The notes under the pieces: model-generated | Told to the model about the DNA's origin: nothing | Database searches by the model: none | The model's input: the letters and a program-made list of their open reading frames with translations, nothing else | Translations under genes and position numbers: made by a program | Shown: positions 8,981-18,491 of the stretch, one piece after another | How the letters are laid out: each line of letters begins with the position of its first letter | Numbering within the stretch: position 1 is the stretch's first letter | DNA from: Paracoccaceae bacterium | GTDB lineage: Bacteria > Pseudomonadota > Alphaproteobacteria > Rhodobacterales > Rhodobacteraceae | Length of the DNA: 51,322 nt | Direction of reading: 5' to 3' | NCBI GenBank assembly: GCA_028097405.1 | Contig: JAOHEK010000021.1 | Coordinates: 1 to 51,322 of the forward strand

Positions 8981-9616
8981 ATGATATTAAAGTTGACGGC
9001 TATTTGCGTCGGCGCTGCTTTGCTGCTGAGTGCGCCCACCGCTGCTGACGCCTGCAATCGCGCTGTTTCCAAGAAAGCGGCTCATACGATCGTTCCCACC
9101 GGACGCATCAATCAATCCCTTCTGGATCAAGCCATTCGCGTCGAGGTTAATTTTCACCGTTGCCGCGCTGGGCTTCGTGGCTTGAAGACTGCTGGCAAGG
9201 GATTGGCCAATCAGGCCAAGAACCATTCCGTCTGGATGGCCCGTACTCAACGATTGTCGCACAAAAGCACAGTGTCCGGCTCGGCGACCTTGGTTCAGCG
9301 GGTCAAAAAAGCTGGTGTTAAGTTTCGGACCGGGTCCGAGAATATCAGCATGGTGCATCGTTACCAAATCGACAATCAGCGCTTTAAGATCGTGAATGCA
9401 TCGTCGTGCCAATTTGCATCGCAAAACGGTAAAGCACTGCCTGCGCATTCCTATGCATCACTGGCGCGCCATGCGGTTACCCTTTGGATGAACTCGCCGG
9501 GTCACCGGAAGAATATTCTGGACAAACGCGTGACGCGGGTTTCCACTGCCGTCGCTTTTGATCCCAATGCCCGATACTGTGGACGCTATTGGTTGACGCA
9601 GAACTTTATCGGATAG
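8981..9616 (+). CDS. Secreted CAP/SCP-domain protein
   Basis: A 211-residue protein with a signal peptide (about residues 1-24, ending ADAC) and a CAP domain. Visible CAP features are GLANQAKNHSVWMA, LSHKST, GSENIS and WMNSPGHRKNI, the last being the well-kept second signature. Several cysteines (in DACN, HRCR, SSCQ, YCGR) suggest disulfides in the periplasm. The ATG at 8981 was chosen because the signal peptide starts there; the frame is open upstream from a GTG at 8942. The role of bacterial CAP proteins is mostly unknown. It ends at a clear terminator. Confidence 0.85.
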   Translation: MILKLTAICVGAALLLSAPTAADACNRAVSKKAAHTIVPTGRINQSLLDQAIRVEVNFHRCRAGLRGLKTAGKGLANQAKNHSVWMARTQRLSHKSTVSGSATLVQRVKKAGVKFRTGSENISMVHRYQIDNQRFKIVNASSCQFASQNGKALPAHSYASLARHAVTLWMNSPGHRKNILDKRVTRVSTAVAFDPNARYCGRYWLTQNFIG

Positions 9617-9649
9617 CTTAAACTCACTCATTACAGTCACCTAAGGAAG

Positions 9650-9670
9650 CCCGGCCATTGGCCGGGTTTT
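9650..9670 (+). terminator. Rho-independent terminator after CAP protein
   Basis: CCCGGCC and GGCCGGG pair perfectly around ATT, followed by TTTT. Confidence 0.85.
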
Positions 9671-9968
9671 CTTATGGGTTAATGAGCCGAGCGCGCAACG
9701 ATTCTGGGGTGGGTGTTGCGTAAATCGGCAGTGTCGGTAAACGCCTCCAAAACCAGAGCTGATTGCGAAATTCTGGGTTCGGTATCGCATCGGTAATACG
9801 TCGGTATAACGTCGGTGCGCATATGCAGCAAAGTTTTCCGGGAACTACATATCGTGCGCGCGGTCAGATTGGTGAATGAGACGTTAAGGGCGGGAACTTG
9901 GATGACCTGCGGGCGTGCGGAATGTTTGGTTTGAGCCCTGATTTACCATGCATTTACGAATGTAACGG
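9671..9968. other. Intergenic region with short iterated motif
   Basis: About 300 bases with no supportable gene. Around 9787-9820 the motif CGGTA/CGTCGGT recurs three to four times at intervals of roughly ten bases. I see no tRNA, and no mobile element ends. Confidence 0.4.
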
Positions 9969-10367
9969 CTAGACTGGTGTGTCTGAAAACGGTTCTGCCA
10001 CCACCTGCTGGTCATCTTCGTAGACGACGTAGCCCACCCGTTCGGTGCGTATTATTTCAATTGGGTAACCATTCTCCTTCAGCAAGTTGATTAATTCATA
10101 AGAACGGCCGATGGCGTCTGATGCATCCTCCTTGAACCAACTCAGCCCTGCAGTATTCTTATCCCGTGATCCATTCGATTTTGAACTGTTAAACTTATCT
10201 GGGATCGTCAAATTTGCTCGGAACCAGCTCAAAAGGTCTTCCAGTTCGTCAGAGATATAGTCTTCAAGATTGAGGACGCTTCGCAGCTCGTATGCTGCAC
10301 AGAATAACCCTTCTCTTGCACCAAGATTTTCAATTGTGTTGGGTCTTACAAACCGAAAGTACTTCAT
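9969..10367 (-). CDS. Hypothetical protein (132 aa), cytoplasmic
   Basis: I do not recognise the family. The 132-residue product has no signal peptide or membrane segment. It is acidic and mostly helical in look (LEDYISDELEDLLSWFRANL), with a C-terminal part rich in beta-type residues (ERVGYVVYEDDQQVVAEPF). Protein-like composition and an end-to-end open frame support it as a real gene, but there is no strong ribosome-binding site before the ATG. The base composition looks more AT-rich than its neighbours, which may point to acquisition. It lies alone between a terminator and the next minus-strand gene. Confidence 0.55.
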   Translation of the reverse strand: MKYFRFVRPNTIENLGAREGLFCAAYELRSVLNLEDYISDELEDLLSWFRANLTIPDKFNSSKSNGSRDKNTAGLSWFKEDASDAIGRSYELINLLKENGYPIEIIRTERVGYVVYEDDQQVVAEPFSDTPV

Positions 10368-10462
10368 TCGTTCACGTCAGCTGCGTCAAAGTCTCTCCTG
10401 ACTATGTCTCAGAAATGCGTCATCATCATGAACGTCACTTTGTCCAACCAAGACGCCACACG

Positions 10463-10834
10463 TTAATTGTCCTCTAAGGTCAGATCGTTACGGGAACAGG
10501 CTGCCTTGGCGAGGTATTCTTCCGCGGACCCCGGCTTTATCTTTTCCTCCGTGCCCTCGTCATGGGGTAGCGGGAAGGTTTCGGGCGCGCTGCGGCTTTC
10601 GAAAACCACTTTAATGGTTCTTGCCTTGCAGTTGAAATCGCTGACAACGTCGAAACCTGCGGCGCCTTCCACATGGAAATAATGCATCTGCACCTGATTT
10701 TCGCCGAAAACCTGACTGCTTGTGTAGTACCAGCGGTCCTTGCCCTCGACCGGAACCTCAATCAGGTCTTGCGCCGCCGCGATGCTGGCGAGGCCGATTG
10801 CACCCGTCGTTAATAGTGCTGCCTTGATCTTCAT
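10463..10834 (-). CDS. Small secreted hypothetical protein (123 aa)
   Basis: A 123-residue protein with a signal peptide (residues 1-21, ending IAAAQ). The mature part has two cysteines (FNCKAR and KAACSRN) that could pair, and a pattern (RWYYTSSQVFGENQVQ) that reads like a small beta-sheet domain, but I cannot assign a family. The frame is open 74 codons upstream, but the ATG at 10834 has GGAGCG before it and starts the signal peptide, so the longer form is rejected. It points away from rimP, and the 272 bases between them hold the rimP leader. Confidence 0.7.
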   Translation of the reverse strand: MKIKAALLTTGAIGLASIAAAQDLIEVPVEGKDRWYYTSSQVFGENQVQMHYFHVEGAAGFDVVSDFNCKARTIKVVFESRSAPETFPLPHDEGTEEKIKPGSAEEYLAKAACSRNDLTLEDN

Positions 10835-11059
10835 GGTTCGCTCCGTCTTCACGTTCAGGCTCAGATTAAAGCCGCACTGTGATCCGTCAACGCCCAACAC
10901 CGATCCAAGACGATGATTGACGCCCACGCGGCGTATCTTGCAAGATAACCGAAGCGTCTTTCCGGCTGATACACCCTTGCAGTTCTTAAAGACCGAGCGT
11001 ATATCGCTCTCAACAGCGGCGCATCGGCCTCCACCCCCGACGCTCCACCGGATCACACC

Positions 11060-11083
11060 ACGGGCCCGCTGGCCCGTTTTTTT
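11060..11083 (+). terminator. Terminator-like hairpin in the rimP leader
   Basis: ACGGGCC and GGCCCGT pair perfectly around CGCT and are followed by seven T, 23 bases before the rimP start. No plus-strand gene precedes it, so it either ends a short transcript or acts as an attenuator of the rimP-nusA-infB operon. Confidence 0.75.
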
Positions 11084-11106
11084 ATGCTTGGATTTCTAGC
11101 GACGCC

Positions 11107-11685
11107 ATGAACGACCTGATTGCCAAAGCAATTATTGATCAGCAGCTGGCCAAGGTGATCACACCCGTGATCGAAGACCTTGGCTTTGAGCTGGTACGCG
11201 TGCGTTTGATGGCTGGATCGCAGTCGAAGACCTTGCAGATCATGGCCGAAAAGCCCGAAGGTGGAATCGAAGTTGACGATTGCGCGGCGATTTCGACGGC
11301 CCTAAGCGCGACACTTGATGTAGATGATCCGCTTGAAGACGCCTATACGCTTGAAGTGTCTAGCCCCGGAATTGACCGGCCTTTAACGCGGTTGAAAGAT
11401 TTTGAGACTTGGGAAGGCTATGATGCAAAGATCGAAACCAGCGATCTGATCGATGGGCGCAAGCGGTTCAAGGGCCCTTTGCGGGGTATCGAAGGCGACG
11501 AGGTTCTGATCGAGATTGACGAAGGCACGATTGGTTTGAAATTTGATTGGCTGGCCGAGGCCAAGTTGATCCTGACCGACGAATTGATCCGCGACGTGTT
11601 GCGCGCCCGTAAGGACGCAGGGCAAGTGGACGAAACACAATTTGATGAAGTACAGACCATCATGGATGGCGACGAGGAGACCTGA
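11107..11685 (+). CDS. rimP: Ribosome maturation factor RimP
   Basis: A 192-residue RimP, needed for maturation of the 30S subunit. The N-terminal domain shows GFELVRVRL and IEVDDCA, and [12 protein letters not shown] is the hallmark junction with the C-terminal SH3-like domain. An acidic tail of about 30 residues extends beyond the usual end. It opens the operon rimP-nusA-ylxR-infB, with two bases before nusA. The only transcription signal seen upstream is the leader hairpin at 11060. Confidence 0.97.
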   Translation: MNDLIAKAIIDQQLAKVITPVIEDLGFELVRVRLMAGSQSKTLQIMAEKPEGGIEVDDCAAISTALSATLDVDDPLEDAYTLEVSSPGIDRPLTRLKDFETWEGYDAKIETSDLIDGRKRFKGPLRGIEGDEVLIEIDEGTIGLKFDWLAEAKLILTDELIRDVLRARKDAGQVDETQFDEVQTIMDGDEET

Positions 11686-11687
11686 GA

Positions 11688-13331
11688 ATGGCGATCACAT
11701 CCGCAAACCAGCTTGAACTGTTGCAAACCGCCGAGGCGGTCGCACGTGAAAAGATGATCGACCCCGGTTTGGTGGTCGAGGCGATGGAAGAATCTTTGGC
11801 GCGTGCAGCCAAGTCGCGTTACGGCGCTGAAATGGACATTCGCGTCGAGATTGACCGCAAGACCGGCAAGGCGACGTTCACGCGGGTTCGCACCGTGATC
11901 GATCCAGAAGAAGAGCTTGAGAATTATCAGGCGCAGATGACGCCCGAGCAGGCCAAGCAATATCTGGATGATCCCAAGCCCGGCGACACTTTTGTAGAAG
12001 AAGTCCCGCCTGTTGAAATGGGACGGATCGCTGCGCAGTCGGCCAAGCAGGTGATCTTACAAAAGGTTCGCGAAGCCGAGCGCGACCGTCAGTACGAAGA
12101 ATTCAAGGACCGCGCTGGTACGATCATCAACGGTGTCGTTAAGCGCGAGGAATACGGCAATGTCATCGTCGATGTTGGCCGTGGTGAAGGCGTGTTGCGG
12201 CGGAATGAAAAAATCGGGCGTGAAAGTTATCGTCCGGGTGATCGTATCCGTTGTTACATCAAGGAAGTGCGCCGCGAAGTGCGTGGCCCTCAGATTTTCC
12301 TCAGCCGGACGGCGGTTGAGTTCATGTCCGAGCTGTTCAAGATGGAAGTGCCCGAGATTTACGACGGCATTATCGAAATTAAGGCCGTTGCTCGTGATCC
12401 CGGAAGTCGTGCCAAGATCGCTGTGATTTCCTATGAAAACAGCATTGACCCAGTGGGTGCTTGTGTGGGTATGCGCGGTTCGCGCGTGCAGGCCGTTGTG
12501 AACGAATTGCAGGGCGAAAAGATTGACATTATCCCGTGGAATGAAGATGCGCCGACCTTCCTTGTGAATGCGTTGCAGCCTGCGGAAGTGTCCAAGGTTG
12601 TTTTGGACGAGGAAGCCGAGCGGATCGAAGTGGTTGTTCCCGAAGAGCAGCTTTCACTGGCAATTGGCCGTCGTGGTCAGAACGTACGTTTGGCGTCGCA
12701 GCTGACTGGTCTTGATATTGATATCATGACCGAAGAAGAAGAAAGCGCGCGCCGTCAGGCCGAATTCGAAACCCGCACCAAGCTGTTCATGGACACGCTG
12801 GATCTGGATGAATTCTTTGCTCAGCTTCTGGTGTCTGAAGGCTTCACGAACCTTGAAGAAGTCGCTTATGTGGAAGTTGACGAATTGTCGGTCATTGATG
12901 GTGTTGATAGTGACACGGCAAGCGAACTTCAGGCTCGTGCGCGCGACTATCTGGATGCACAAAACAAGCTGGCGGAAGCGCGTGCCCGCGAATTGGGCGC
13001 CGAAGACAGCCTGTTCGCTTTCGAAGGGCTGACGCCACAGATGGTCGAGGTTCTGGCGGGCGACGGCGTGAAGACGATGGAAGACTTTGCGACCTGCGCC
13101 GACTGGGAGCTGGCCGGTGGTTGGACAACCGTAAACGGCGAGCGAATCAAGGACGACGGATTGCTAGAAAAGTTTGGCGTGGCTCTAGAAGAAGCACAGA
13201 ACATGGTTATGACCGCCCGCGTCCAACTGGGTTGGGTCGATATCGCTGAACTGGAAGCCGAAGCGGCCGCAAAACGCGAAGCTGCTGAAGCCGAAGACGG
13301 TGCCGCCGAGACAGAGGAGGCCGGGGCTTGA
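11688..13331 (+). CDS. nusA: Transcription termination/antitermination protein NusA
   Basis: A 547-residue NusA that binds RNA polymerase and nascent RNA and controls pausing, termination and antitermination. Domains in order: N-terminal polymerase-binding domain (about 1-125), S1 domain (about 135-200, starting GTIINGVVKREEYGN), two KH domains (about 230-345, with GMRGSRVQAVVNELQGE and AIGRRGQNVRLAS), then two helix-hairpin-helix acidic repeats. An Ala/Glu-rich tail ends the protein. GAGGAG lies a few bases before the ATG. NusA often feeds back on its own operon, which makes the leader hairpin before rimP worth noting. Confidence 0.98.
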   Translation: MAITSANQLELLQTAEAVAREKMIDPGLVVEAMEESLARAAKSRYGAEMDIRVEIDRKTGKATFTRVRTVIDPEEELENYQAQMTPEQAKQYLDDPKPGDTFVEEVPPVEMGRIAAQSAKQVILQKVREAERDRQYEEFKDRAGTIINGVVKREEYGNVIVDVGRGEGVLRRNEKIGRESYRPGDRIRCYIKEVRREVRGPQIFLSRTAVEFMSELFKMEVPEIYDGIIEIKAVARDPGSRAKIAVISYENSIDPVGACVGMRGSRVQAVVNELQGEKIDIIPWNEDAPTFLVNALQPAEVSKVVLDEEAERIEVVVPEEQLSLAIGRRGQNVRLASQLTGLDIDIMTEEEESARRQAEFETRTKLFMDTLDLDEFFAQLLVSEGFTNLEEVAYVEVDELSVIDGVDSDTASELQARARDYLDAQNKLAEARARELGAEDSLFAFEGLTPQMVEVLAGDGVKTMEDFATCADWELAGGWTTVNGERIKDDGLLEKFGVALEEAQNMVMTARVQLGWVDIAELEAEAAAKREAAEAEDGAAETEEAGA

Positions 13332-13346
13332 TGGCCCGGGACGTAT

Positions 13347-13979
13347 TTGACCAAGGGCAGCAAACCCAAATACAGCAGTGAGCCCGAACGCCGCTGCATC
13401 GCAACCGGAGAGGTTCAGCCCAAACGTGGGCTGATCCGCTTTGGCATTGCGCCCGATGGGCAAATTGTGCCCGATATCCTTGAAAAACTGCCCGGACGGG
13501 GCATATGGGTAGCTTCTGAGCGGTCTGCGCTGGAAGAATCGACCAAAAAGGGTCTGTTTGCGCGTGGTGCGAAACAGGCGGTGACGGTTTCTGAAACTTT
13601 GGTTGACGATGTCGAAGCCCTTTTGGCCAAACGCCTGATTGATGGGATCTCGATGGCGCGGAAGGCCGGAAGCGCGATTGCGGGATACGAGAAAGTAAAA
13701 TCTTTGCTCGGCAGAGAAGAAGCGCGCATTCTATTTCAGGCCAGCGATGGCTCGGAGCGAGGCAAGTCAAAGCTTCATGCACCGGGCGGTCGGGGCAGTT
13801 TTTTCGAGGTGCTTAGCGCATCAGAATTAGGTTTGTCCTTTGGACGCGAACGTGTGATACATGCGGCGCTCGGTTTTGGCGGACTCACTGAACGGATCAG
13901 AGAGGACGCCATTCGGCTATCTGGCGTTCGCGAATTGGACAGTGGCCTGACCACTGAAGAGGTAAAGAAGACCACATGA
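13347..13979 (+). CDS. YlxR (DUF448) / L7Ae-like RNA-binding fusion protein
   Basis: A 210-residue protein with a YlxR domain at the N-terminus ([24 protein letters not shown]) joined to a ribosomal-L7Ae-like domain (from about residue 90: [17 protein letters not shown]). This fusion is usual in alphaproteobacteria; it is a nucleic-acid binder of the nusA-infB operon with an ill-defined role. No ATG precedes the domain in frame. TTG at 13347 gives a start (MTKGSKPK...) like that of relatives. The ATG overlapping the nusA stop at 13331 is in another frame and closes after 16 codons. Its end overlaps infB by four bases (ATGA). Confidence 0.88.
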   Translation: MTKGSKPKYSSEPERRCIATGEVQPKRGLIRFGIAPDGQIVPDILEKLPGRGIWVASERSALEESTKKGLFARGAKQAVTVSETLVDDVEALLAKRLIDGISMARKAGSAIAGYEKVKSLLGREEARILFQASDGSERGKSKLHAPGGRGSFFEVLSASELGLSFGRERVIHAALGFGGLTERIREDAIRLSGVRELDSGLTTEEVKKTT

Positions 13980-16486
13980 GCGATAGTGACGGCAAAAAGA
14001 CACTTGGCCTAGGTCGTGGCCCCGGACAGGTAAAGCAAAGCTTTAGCCATGGCCGGACTAAGAATGTTGTGGTCGAGACCAAGCGCAAGCGCGTTGTCGT
14101 GCCTAAGCCTGCGGGCGGAGGTGGTTCGGCTGCACCAAACGCTAGGGGGCCCGCTTCTGGTGGAGATCCCAAGAAGCGTCCTGCGGGCATAACTGATGCC
14201 GAGCTGGCGCGCCGGATGAAGGCGTTGGCGGCGGCTAACGCTGTCGAAGCTGAAGAAGCTGAAAAGCGTGCGGCTGACGATAAAGCGCGCGCAGAAGACC
14301 GCGAGCGCCGTCGGGCCGAGATCGACGCAAAAGAACGCGAAGAGCAAGAGCGGGCTGAAAAGGCCAAAGCAAAGCTTGAAGAAGAAGACCGCAAGAAACG
14401 CGAAGAAGAAGCTGCGAAAGCTAGCGCAGCGGCCGCCTCGGCTGCTCCAGCTGCTTCGCCTGAAGGCGCTGCGGTACCATCCTCGGCTCCGCGTGGTGGC
14501 ACCAAACCTGCGCCTGTAAAGCGGGACCGCGACAACAACGAGCGCCGCGACAACAAAAGCAGCCGTGCGCGTGACGACAATGCCCGCCGGTCGGGCAAGC
14601 TGACGCTGAACCAAGCCCTTACGGGTGGTGAAGGCGGTCGCCAAAAATCAATGGCCGCTATGAAGCGGAAGCAGGAACGCGCCCGGCAAAAAGCCATGGG
14701 CGGTGCTCAAGAGCGCGAAAAGGTTATGCGGACGGTACAGTTGCCCGAAGCAATTACGGTAAGCGAGCTTGCGAACCGAATGACCGAACGTGTGTCTGAT
14801 GTTGTGAAGTCGCTTATGAACAGCGGCATTATGGCGACGCAGAACCAGTCGATTGACGCCGATACGGCGGAACTGGTTATCGAAGAGTTTGGCCATACGG
14901 TACAGCGTGTGTCTGATGCTGACGTCGAAGACGTGATTGCGCCGATCGAAGATGATGCGGCAGATCTTAAGGATCGGCCACCTGTCATCACCATCATGGG
15001 CCACGTCGACCACGGTAAGACTTCGCTTTTGGACGCGATCCGTAAAGCCAACGTTACTGGTGGCGAAGCGGGCGGGATCACTCAGCACATTGGTGCCTAT
15101 CAGGTGACGACCGACACAGGCGCTGTGTTGTCCTTCCTTGATACGCCGGGCCACGCGGCGTTCACGTCGATGCGCGCGCGCGGTGCTCAGGTCACTGACA
15201 TTGTTGTATTGGTGGTTGCGGCAGATGATGCCGTCATGCCGCAGACCGTTGAAGCCATCAATCACGCTAAAGCTGCAAATGTTCCGATGATCGTTGCGAT
15301 CAACAAGATCGATGTACCTGGTGCAAATCCCGACAAAGTGCGGACCGATCTTTTGCAGCATGAAGTGATGGTCGAAAAGATGTCGGGCGAAGTGCAGGAC
15401 GTCGAAGTTTCGGCTGTCAAAGGCACAGGCCTTGAAGAACTTCTGGAAGCCATCGCGCTTCAGGCTGAAATTTTGGAACTGAAATCCAATCCCGGACGTG
15501 CGGCACAGGGTGCCGTTATCGAGGCACAGCTTGATGTGGGCCGCGGCCCGGTTGCTACGGTTTTGATCCAGAACGGCACGCTGCGTCAGGGCGACATTTT
15601 TGTTGTCGGCGAGCAGTGGGGCAAAGTGCGCGCCATGGAAAACGACAAGGGCGATCGCGTAAAAGAAGCCGGACCATCGGTTCCTGTTGAGGTTCTTGGT
15701 CTGAACGGTACACCCGAAGCAGGTGACGTGCTGAATGTGGTAGATACCGAGGCACAGGCGCGCGAAATCGCCGAATACCGCGCGAACGCAGCCAAAGAGA
15801 AACGTGCAGCGGCTGGTGCAGCGACGACGCTGGAACAGCTGATGCAGAAAGCCAAGGAAGACCAAGAGGTCGCCGAGTTGCCAATTCTGGTCAAAACGGA
15901 CGTGCAGGGCTCTGCGGAAGCCATCGTTCAGGCGATGGAAAAGATCGGCAACGACGAAGTTCGCGTGCGGGTTCTGCATTCGGGCGTTGGCGCGATCACG
16001 GAATCAGATATTGGATTGGCCGAAGCTTCCGGAGCGCCTGTCATTGGATTTAACGTGCGTGCCAATGCATCGGCGCGGAGCACGGCGAACCAAAAAGGCA
16101 TCGAAATCCGGTATTACAGCGTCATCTACGATCTGGTTGATGACGTGAAAGCTGCGGCGAGTGGATTGTTGTCTGCCGAGGTGCGTGAAAACTTCATCGG
16201 CTACGCCTCGATCAAAGAGGTGTTCAAAGTTTCCAATGTTGGCCGCGTTGCGGGTTGTCTGGTCACCGAAGGCGTAGCGCGTCGATCTGCTGGTGTGCGC
16301 TTGCTGCGTGACAACGTCGTGATCCATGAAGGCACGCTGAAAACACTGAAACGCTTCAAGGACGAAGTGGCAGAAGTTCAGTCGGGTCAGGAATGCGGTA
16401 TGGCGTTTGAGAACTACGAAGACATTCGCGAAGATGATGTGATCGAAATCTTCGAGCGCGAAGAAGTCGAACGGACACTCGCGTAA
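13976..16486 (+). CDS. infB: Translation initiation factor IF-2
   Basis: An 836-residue IF-2, the GTPase that places initiator tRNA on the 30S subunit. The N-terminal 160 residues are low-complexity: a Gly/Pro-rich start, then a long charged Glu/Lys/Arg/Ala helix, and an Ala/Pro linker. The IF2-N domain follows ([19 protein letters not shown]), then the G domain with GHVDHGKT at about 342-349, DTPGH and NKID, and then domains II to IV. GTG-free start: ATG overlapping the previous stop. It is followed by a strong terminator, which ends the operon. Confidence 0.99.
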   Translation: MSDSDGKKTLGLGRGPGQVKQSFSHGRTKNVVVETKRKRVVVPKPAGGGGSAAPNARGPASGGDPKKRPAGITDAELARRMKALAAANAVEAEEAEKRAADDKARAEDRERRRAEIDAKEREEQERAEKAKAKLEEEDRKKREEEAAKASAAAASAAPAASPEGAAVPSSAPRGGTKPAPVKRDRDNNERRDNKSSRARDDNARRSGKLTLNQALTGGEGGRQKSMAAMKRKQERARQKAMGGAQEREKVMRTVQLPEAITVSELANRMTERVSDVVKSLMNSGIMATQNQSIDADTAELVIEEFGHTVQRVSDADVEDVIAPIEDDAADLKDRPPVITIMGHVDHGKTSLLDAIRKANVTGGEAGGITQHIGAYQVTTDTGAVLSFLDTPGHAAFTSMRARGAQVTDIVVLVVAADDAVMPQTVEAINHAKAANVPMIVAINKIDVPGANPDKVRTDLLQHEVMVEKMSGEVQDVEVSAVKGTGLEELLEAIALQAEILELKSNPGRAAQGAVIEAQLDVGRGPVATVLIQNGTLRQGDIFVVGEQWGKVRAMENDKGDRVKEAGPSVPVEVLGLNGTPEAGDVLNVVDTEAQAREIAEYRANAAKEKRAAAGAATTLEQLMQKAKEDQEVAELPILVKTDVQGSAEAIVQAMEKIGNDEVRVRVLHSGVGAITESDIGLAEASGAPVIGFNVRANASARSTANQKGIEIRYYSVIYDLVDDVKAAASGLLSAEVRENFIGYASIKEVFKVSNVGRVAGCLVTEGVARRSAGVRLLRDNVVIHEGTLKTLKRFKDEVAEVQSGQECGMAFENYEDIREDDVIEIFEREEVERTLA

Positions 16487-16512
16487 CACAAAATTCGTGC
16501 GAAACAAAAAAG

Positions 16513-16540
16513 GGCGCCGCAATCATTCGCGGCGCCTTTT
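16513..16540 (+). terminator. Rho-independent terminator of the rimP-infB operon
   Basis: GGCGCCGC and GCGGCGCC form a perfect 8-bp stem with an eight-base loop, followed by TTTT. Confidence 0.9.
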
Positions 16541-16585
16541 CGTATGTGTGGGTGGGTAATGGTGGGTAATAGAGTGTGTGGTTAG

Positions 16586-16708
16586 TTAAACGGGAAAGCC
16601 GCAGAAGATACGGGTTCCGACGCGAACCGAGATACGTCCGTCTTCGAACGCTTGAACGAATTTCCCTTGAACCGAAACGCAACTTCCCATGATGACTGTT
16701 TTAAGCAT
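16586..16708 (-). CDS. Small basic-domain protein (40 aa), unannotated type
   Basis: A 40-codon frame that encodes MLKTVIMGSCVSVQG, then a central acidic turn (AFEDGR) and ISVRVGTRIFCGFPV at the end. AAGGGA lies eight bases before the ATG, a good ribosome-binding site, and the sequence alternates hydrophobic and polar residues like a small beta-barrel of the SH3 kind. It holds two cysteines (Cys10 and Cys37). It is isolated between the infB terminator and mutT, on the mutT strand. I believe similar short proteins exist in other Rhodobacterales, but I cannot verify this here. Function unknown. Confidence 0.65.
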   Translation of the reverse strand: MLKTVIMGSCVSVQGKFVQAFEDGRISVRVGTRIFCGFPV

Positions 16709-16776
16709 TATTCGATCCCTTGTTGTTAGGTAAAACGTTATTTCATATTATTGCATAATCAACGTAGAAGTTGTGC

Positions 16777-16799
16777 ACTGTTTCCTTAGAGGAAACAGT
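16777..16799. repeat. Perfect 10-bp inverted repeat
   Basis: ACTGTTTCCT and AGGAAACAGT are separated by TAG. It lies between mutT and the small ORF, about 70 bases upstream of the latter, in AT-rich DNA. There is no T run on either side, so it is more like an operator or an mRNA processing stem than a classical terminator. Apart from this and the small ORF, the 370 bases from 16487 to 16857 hold only the infB terminator. Confidence 0.6.
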
Positions 16800-16857
16800 A
16801 GAGACATAAGCTGACTATTATCCACGCAGTTGACATACAATCCGAGCAAAAACCCGC

Positions 16858-17256
16858 CTAAAGCCAGTCTCTTAGCATCGGGATCAAGGGAATATCGGCC
16901 GGTGGCATCGGATAATCACGAAGCTGCGATGCGCGTACCCACTTCAGGTTCTGATCCTCGCGGGACATCGGTGTGCCCTTCCATTTCCGGCAAGCGAATA
17001 GGGGCATGAGAAGATGAAAGTCGTTATAGGTGTGGCTGGCGAAGGTTAACGGAGCGAGGCAACTTTCCCAGGTTTCGATCCCAAGCTCTTCGTGAAGCTC
17101 GCGTATCAGCGCCGCCTCGGGGGTTTCGCCGGGTTCGATCTTGCCGCCCGGAAATTCCCAAAGACCGGCCATCGATTTTCCTTCGGGTCGTTCCGCGATC
17201 AATACACGTCCGTCCGGGTCGATCAGTGCGGCAGCCGACACAAGAACGGTTTTCAT
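16858..17256 (-). CDS. mutT: (8-oxo-)dGTP diphosphatase MutT, Nudix family
   Basis: A 132-residue Nudix hydrolase of the MutT kind, which removes 8-oxo-dGTP from the nucleotide pool. The Nudix box is complete (GGKIEPGE... to ...RELHEELGI, residues 38-60, with Glu44, Arg52, Glu53, Glu56 and Glu57). The N-terminus VLVSAAALIDPDGRVLIAERP and LWEFPGGK match MutT. Its start overlaps the argJ stop by four bases, so it is translationally coupled as the last gene of the parvulin-argJ-mutT operon. Confidence 0.93.
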   Translation of the reverse strand: MKTVLVSAAALIDPDGRVLIAERPEGKSMAGLWEFPGGKIEPGETPEAALIRELHEELGIETWESCLAPLTFASHTYNDFHLLMPLFACRKWKGTPMSREDQNLKWVRASQLRDYPMPPADIPLIPMLRDWL

Positions 17257-18488
17257 GACCGGTAATCTGCGTTGATGGCGATGTACTGAGCCGTCAGATC
17301 GCAGGTATAAACTGTGGCCTGTCCCCTGTTCAGCCCAAGATCGACGGAAATGGTAACCTCTTGGCTTTTCATATGCACAGCAGCGTCGGCTTCGACATAA
17401 TCGGGGTGCATTTGACCATTCTTGGCAACAAGGACATCGCCAAACCGAATTGTAAGCCGGTCTCTGTCGGCTTCAGCGCCCGATTTCCCCACTGCCATGA
17501 CCACGCGCCCCCAGTTGGGATCTTCACCCGCAATCGCGGTTTTCACCAACGGCGAGTTGGCGATTGAAAAGGCAACCAACCGGGCGTCTTCGTTACTTGC
17601 AGCGCCCTCGACTTGGACGGTGATAAATTTGGTTGCCCCTTCGCCATCCCGGACAACCTGTTTCGCCAAATCATCCATAACCGTGTTTAAAGCGGTCGCA
17701 AAAGGTGCGTTCTTTTCGGTAGAAACTGCGATGCCAGACTGACCCGTTGCAGCGACTAGCAAACTGTCAGATGTGGAGGTGTCGCTGTCGACGGTGATGC
17801 AGTTGAAGGTTGTGTCACAGTTGGTGGAAACCAAGGCTTGCAACGCTTTGAACCCGATCTTGGCGTCGGTAAAAATATAGACCAACATGGTCGCCATATC
17901 CGGCGCGATCATGCCCGAGCCCTTAGCAATCCCTGAAATAGTGACTGTTTTCCCTTCGATCTGCACTTGTCGTGACGCGCCTTTCGGGAACGTATCAGTG
18001 GTCATGATCGCGCGGGCGGCATCGGCTAGGCCATCAGGCGCAAGTGCGGTTTGAAGCGATGTCAGTGTTGCGATCACCTTCTGATGCGGGAGGGGTTCGC
18101 CAATGACCCCCGTTGACGCTGTGAAAACACGCCCTTCGGGGATGTCTAGCAAAGCCGAGACCTCTGCCGTGATGGCTTTCACCGCCGTAACGCCCGCAAT
18201 ACCCGTAAAGGCGTTTGCGTTGCCCGAATTGACAACAATAGCCGCGCCTTCCTCTGACGAGCCTCCCAATTTTTCCTGACAATCCAGAACAGGAGCCGCA
18301 CGGGTTCTCGATCGTGTGAAGGTGCCGGCAATGACCGTACCGGGTGACAGCTCTGCTAACATCACATCGGCACGGTTTTGATATTTGACACCCGCCGCGA
18401 TGGTGGCAAAGCGCACGCCGGGCACCGCAGGCAGGTCTGGAAACCCGCCTTTGGGTGCAAGCGGCGAAACGGGAAGGTGTCCGGCCAA
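17253..18488 (-). CDS. argJ: Bifunctional ornithine acetyltransferase / N-acetylglutamate synthase
   Basis: A 411-residue ArgJ, which moves the acetyl group from N-acetylornithine to glutamate in arginine synthesis. The protein cleaves itself between Ala199 and Thr200 in [13 protein letters not shown], and Thr200 is the catalytic nucleophile. TGVIGEPLP and NPNW-like EDPNWGR are also present. The start is a TTG with GGAG about nine to twelve bases upstream; no ATG lies near the conserved start ([13 protein letters not shown]). Three bases separate it from the parvulin stop. Whether it is mono- or bifunctional cannot be read from the sequence. Confidence 0.97.
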   Translation of the reverse strand: MAGHLPVSPLAPKGGFPDLPAVPGVRFATIAAGVKYQNRADVMLAELSPGTVIAGTFTRSRTRAAPVLDCQEKLGGSSEEGAAIVVNSGNANAFTGIAGVTAVKAITAEVSALLDIPEGRVFTASTGVIGEPLPHQKVIATLTSLQTALAPDGLADAARAIMTTDTFPKGASRQVQIEGKTVTISGIAKGSGMIAPDMATMLVYIFTDAKIGFKALQALVSTNCDTTFNCITVDSDTSTSDSLLVAATGQSGIAVSTEKNAPFATALNTVMDDLAKQVVRDGEGATKFITVQVEGAASNEDARLVAFSIANSPLVKTAIAGEDPNWGRVVMAVGKSGAEADRDRLTIRFGDVLVAKNGQMHPDYVEADAAVHMKSQEVTISVDLGLNRGQATVYTCDLTAQYIAINADYRS

Positions 18489-18491
18489 ATC

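Noticed and set aside
10960..11083. Possible tRNA before rimP (sequence ends in ACCA before a terminator)
   Set aside because: No T-arm TTCRA sequence and no cloverleaf pairing could be found; the region is better read as a leader.
13331..13380. ATG overlapping the nusA stop as the start of the YlxR gene
   Set aside because: It is in another frame and closes after 16 codons; TTG at 13347 gives the family N-terminus without a frameshift.
14648..15979. Long open frame (443 codons) on the minus strand opposite infB
   Set aside because: It is a mirror of the high-GC codon pattern of infB; the product has no family character and the plus-strand gene is certain.
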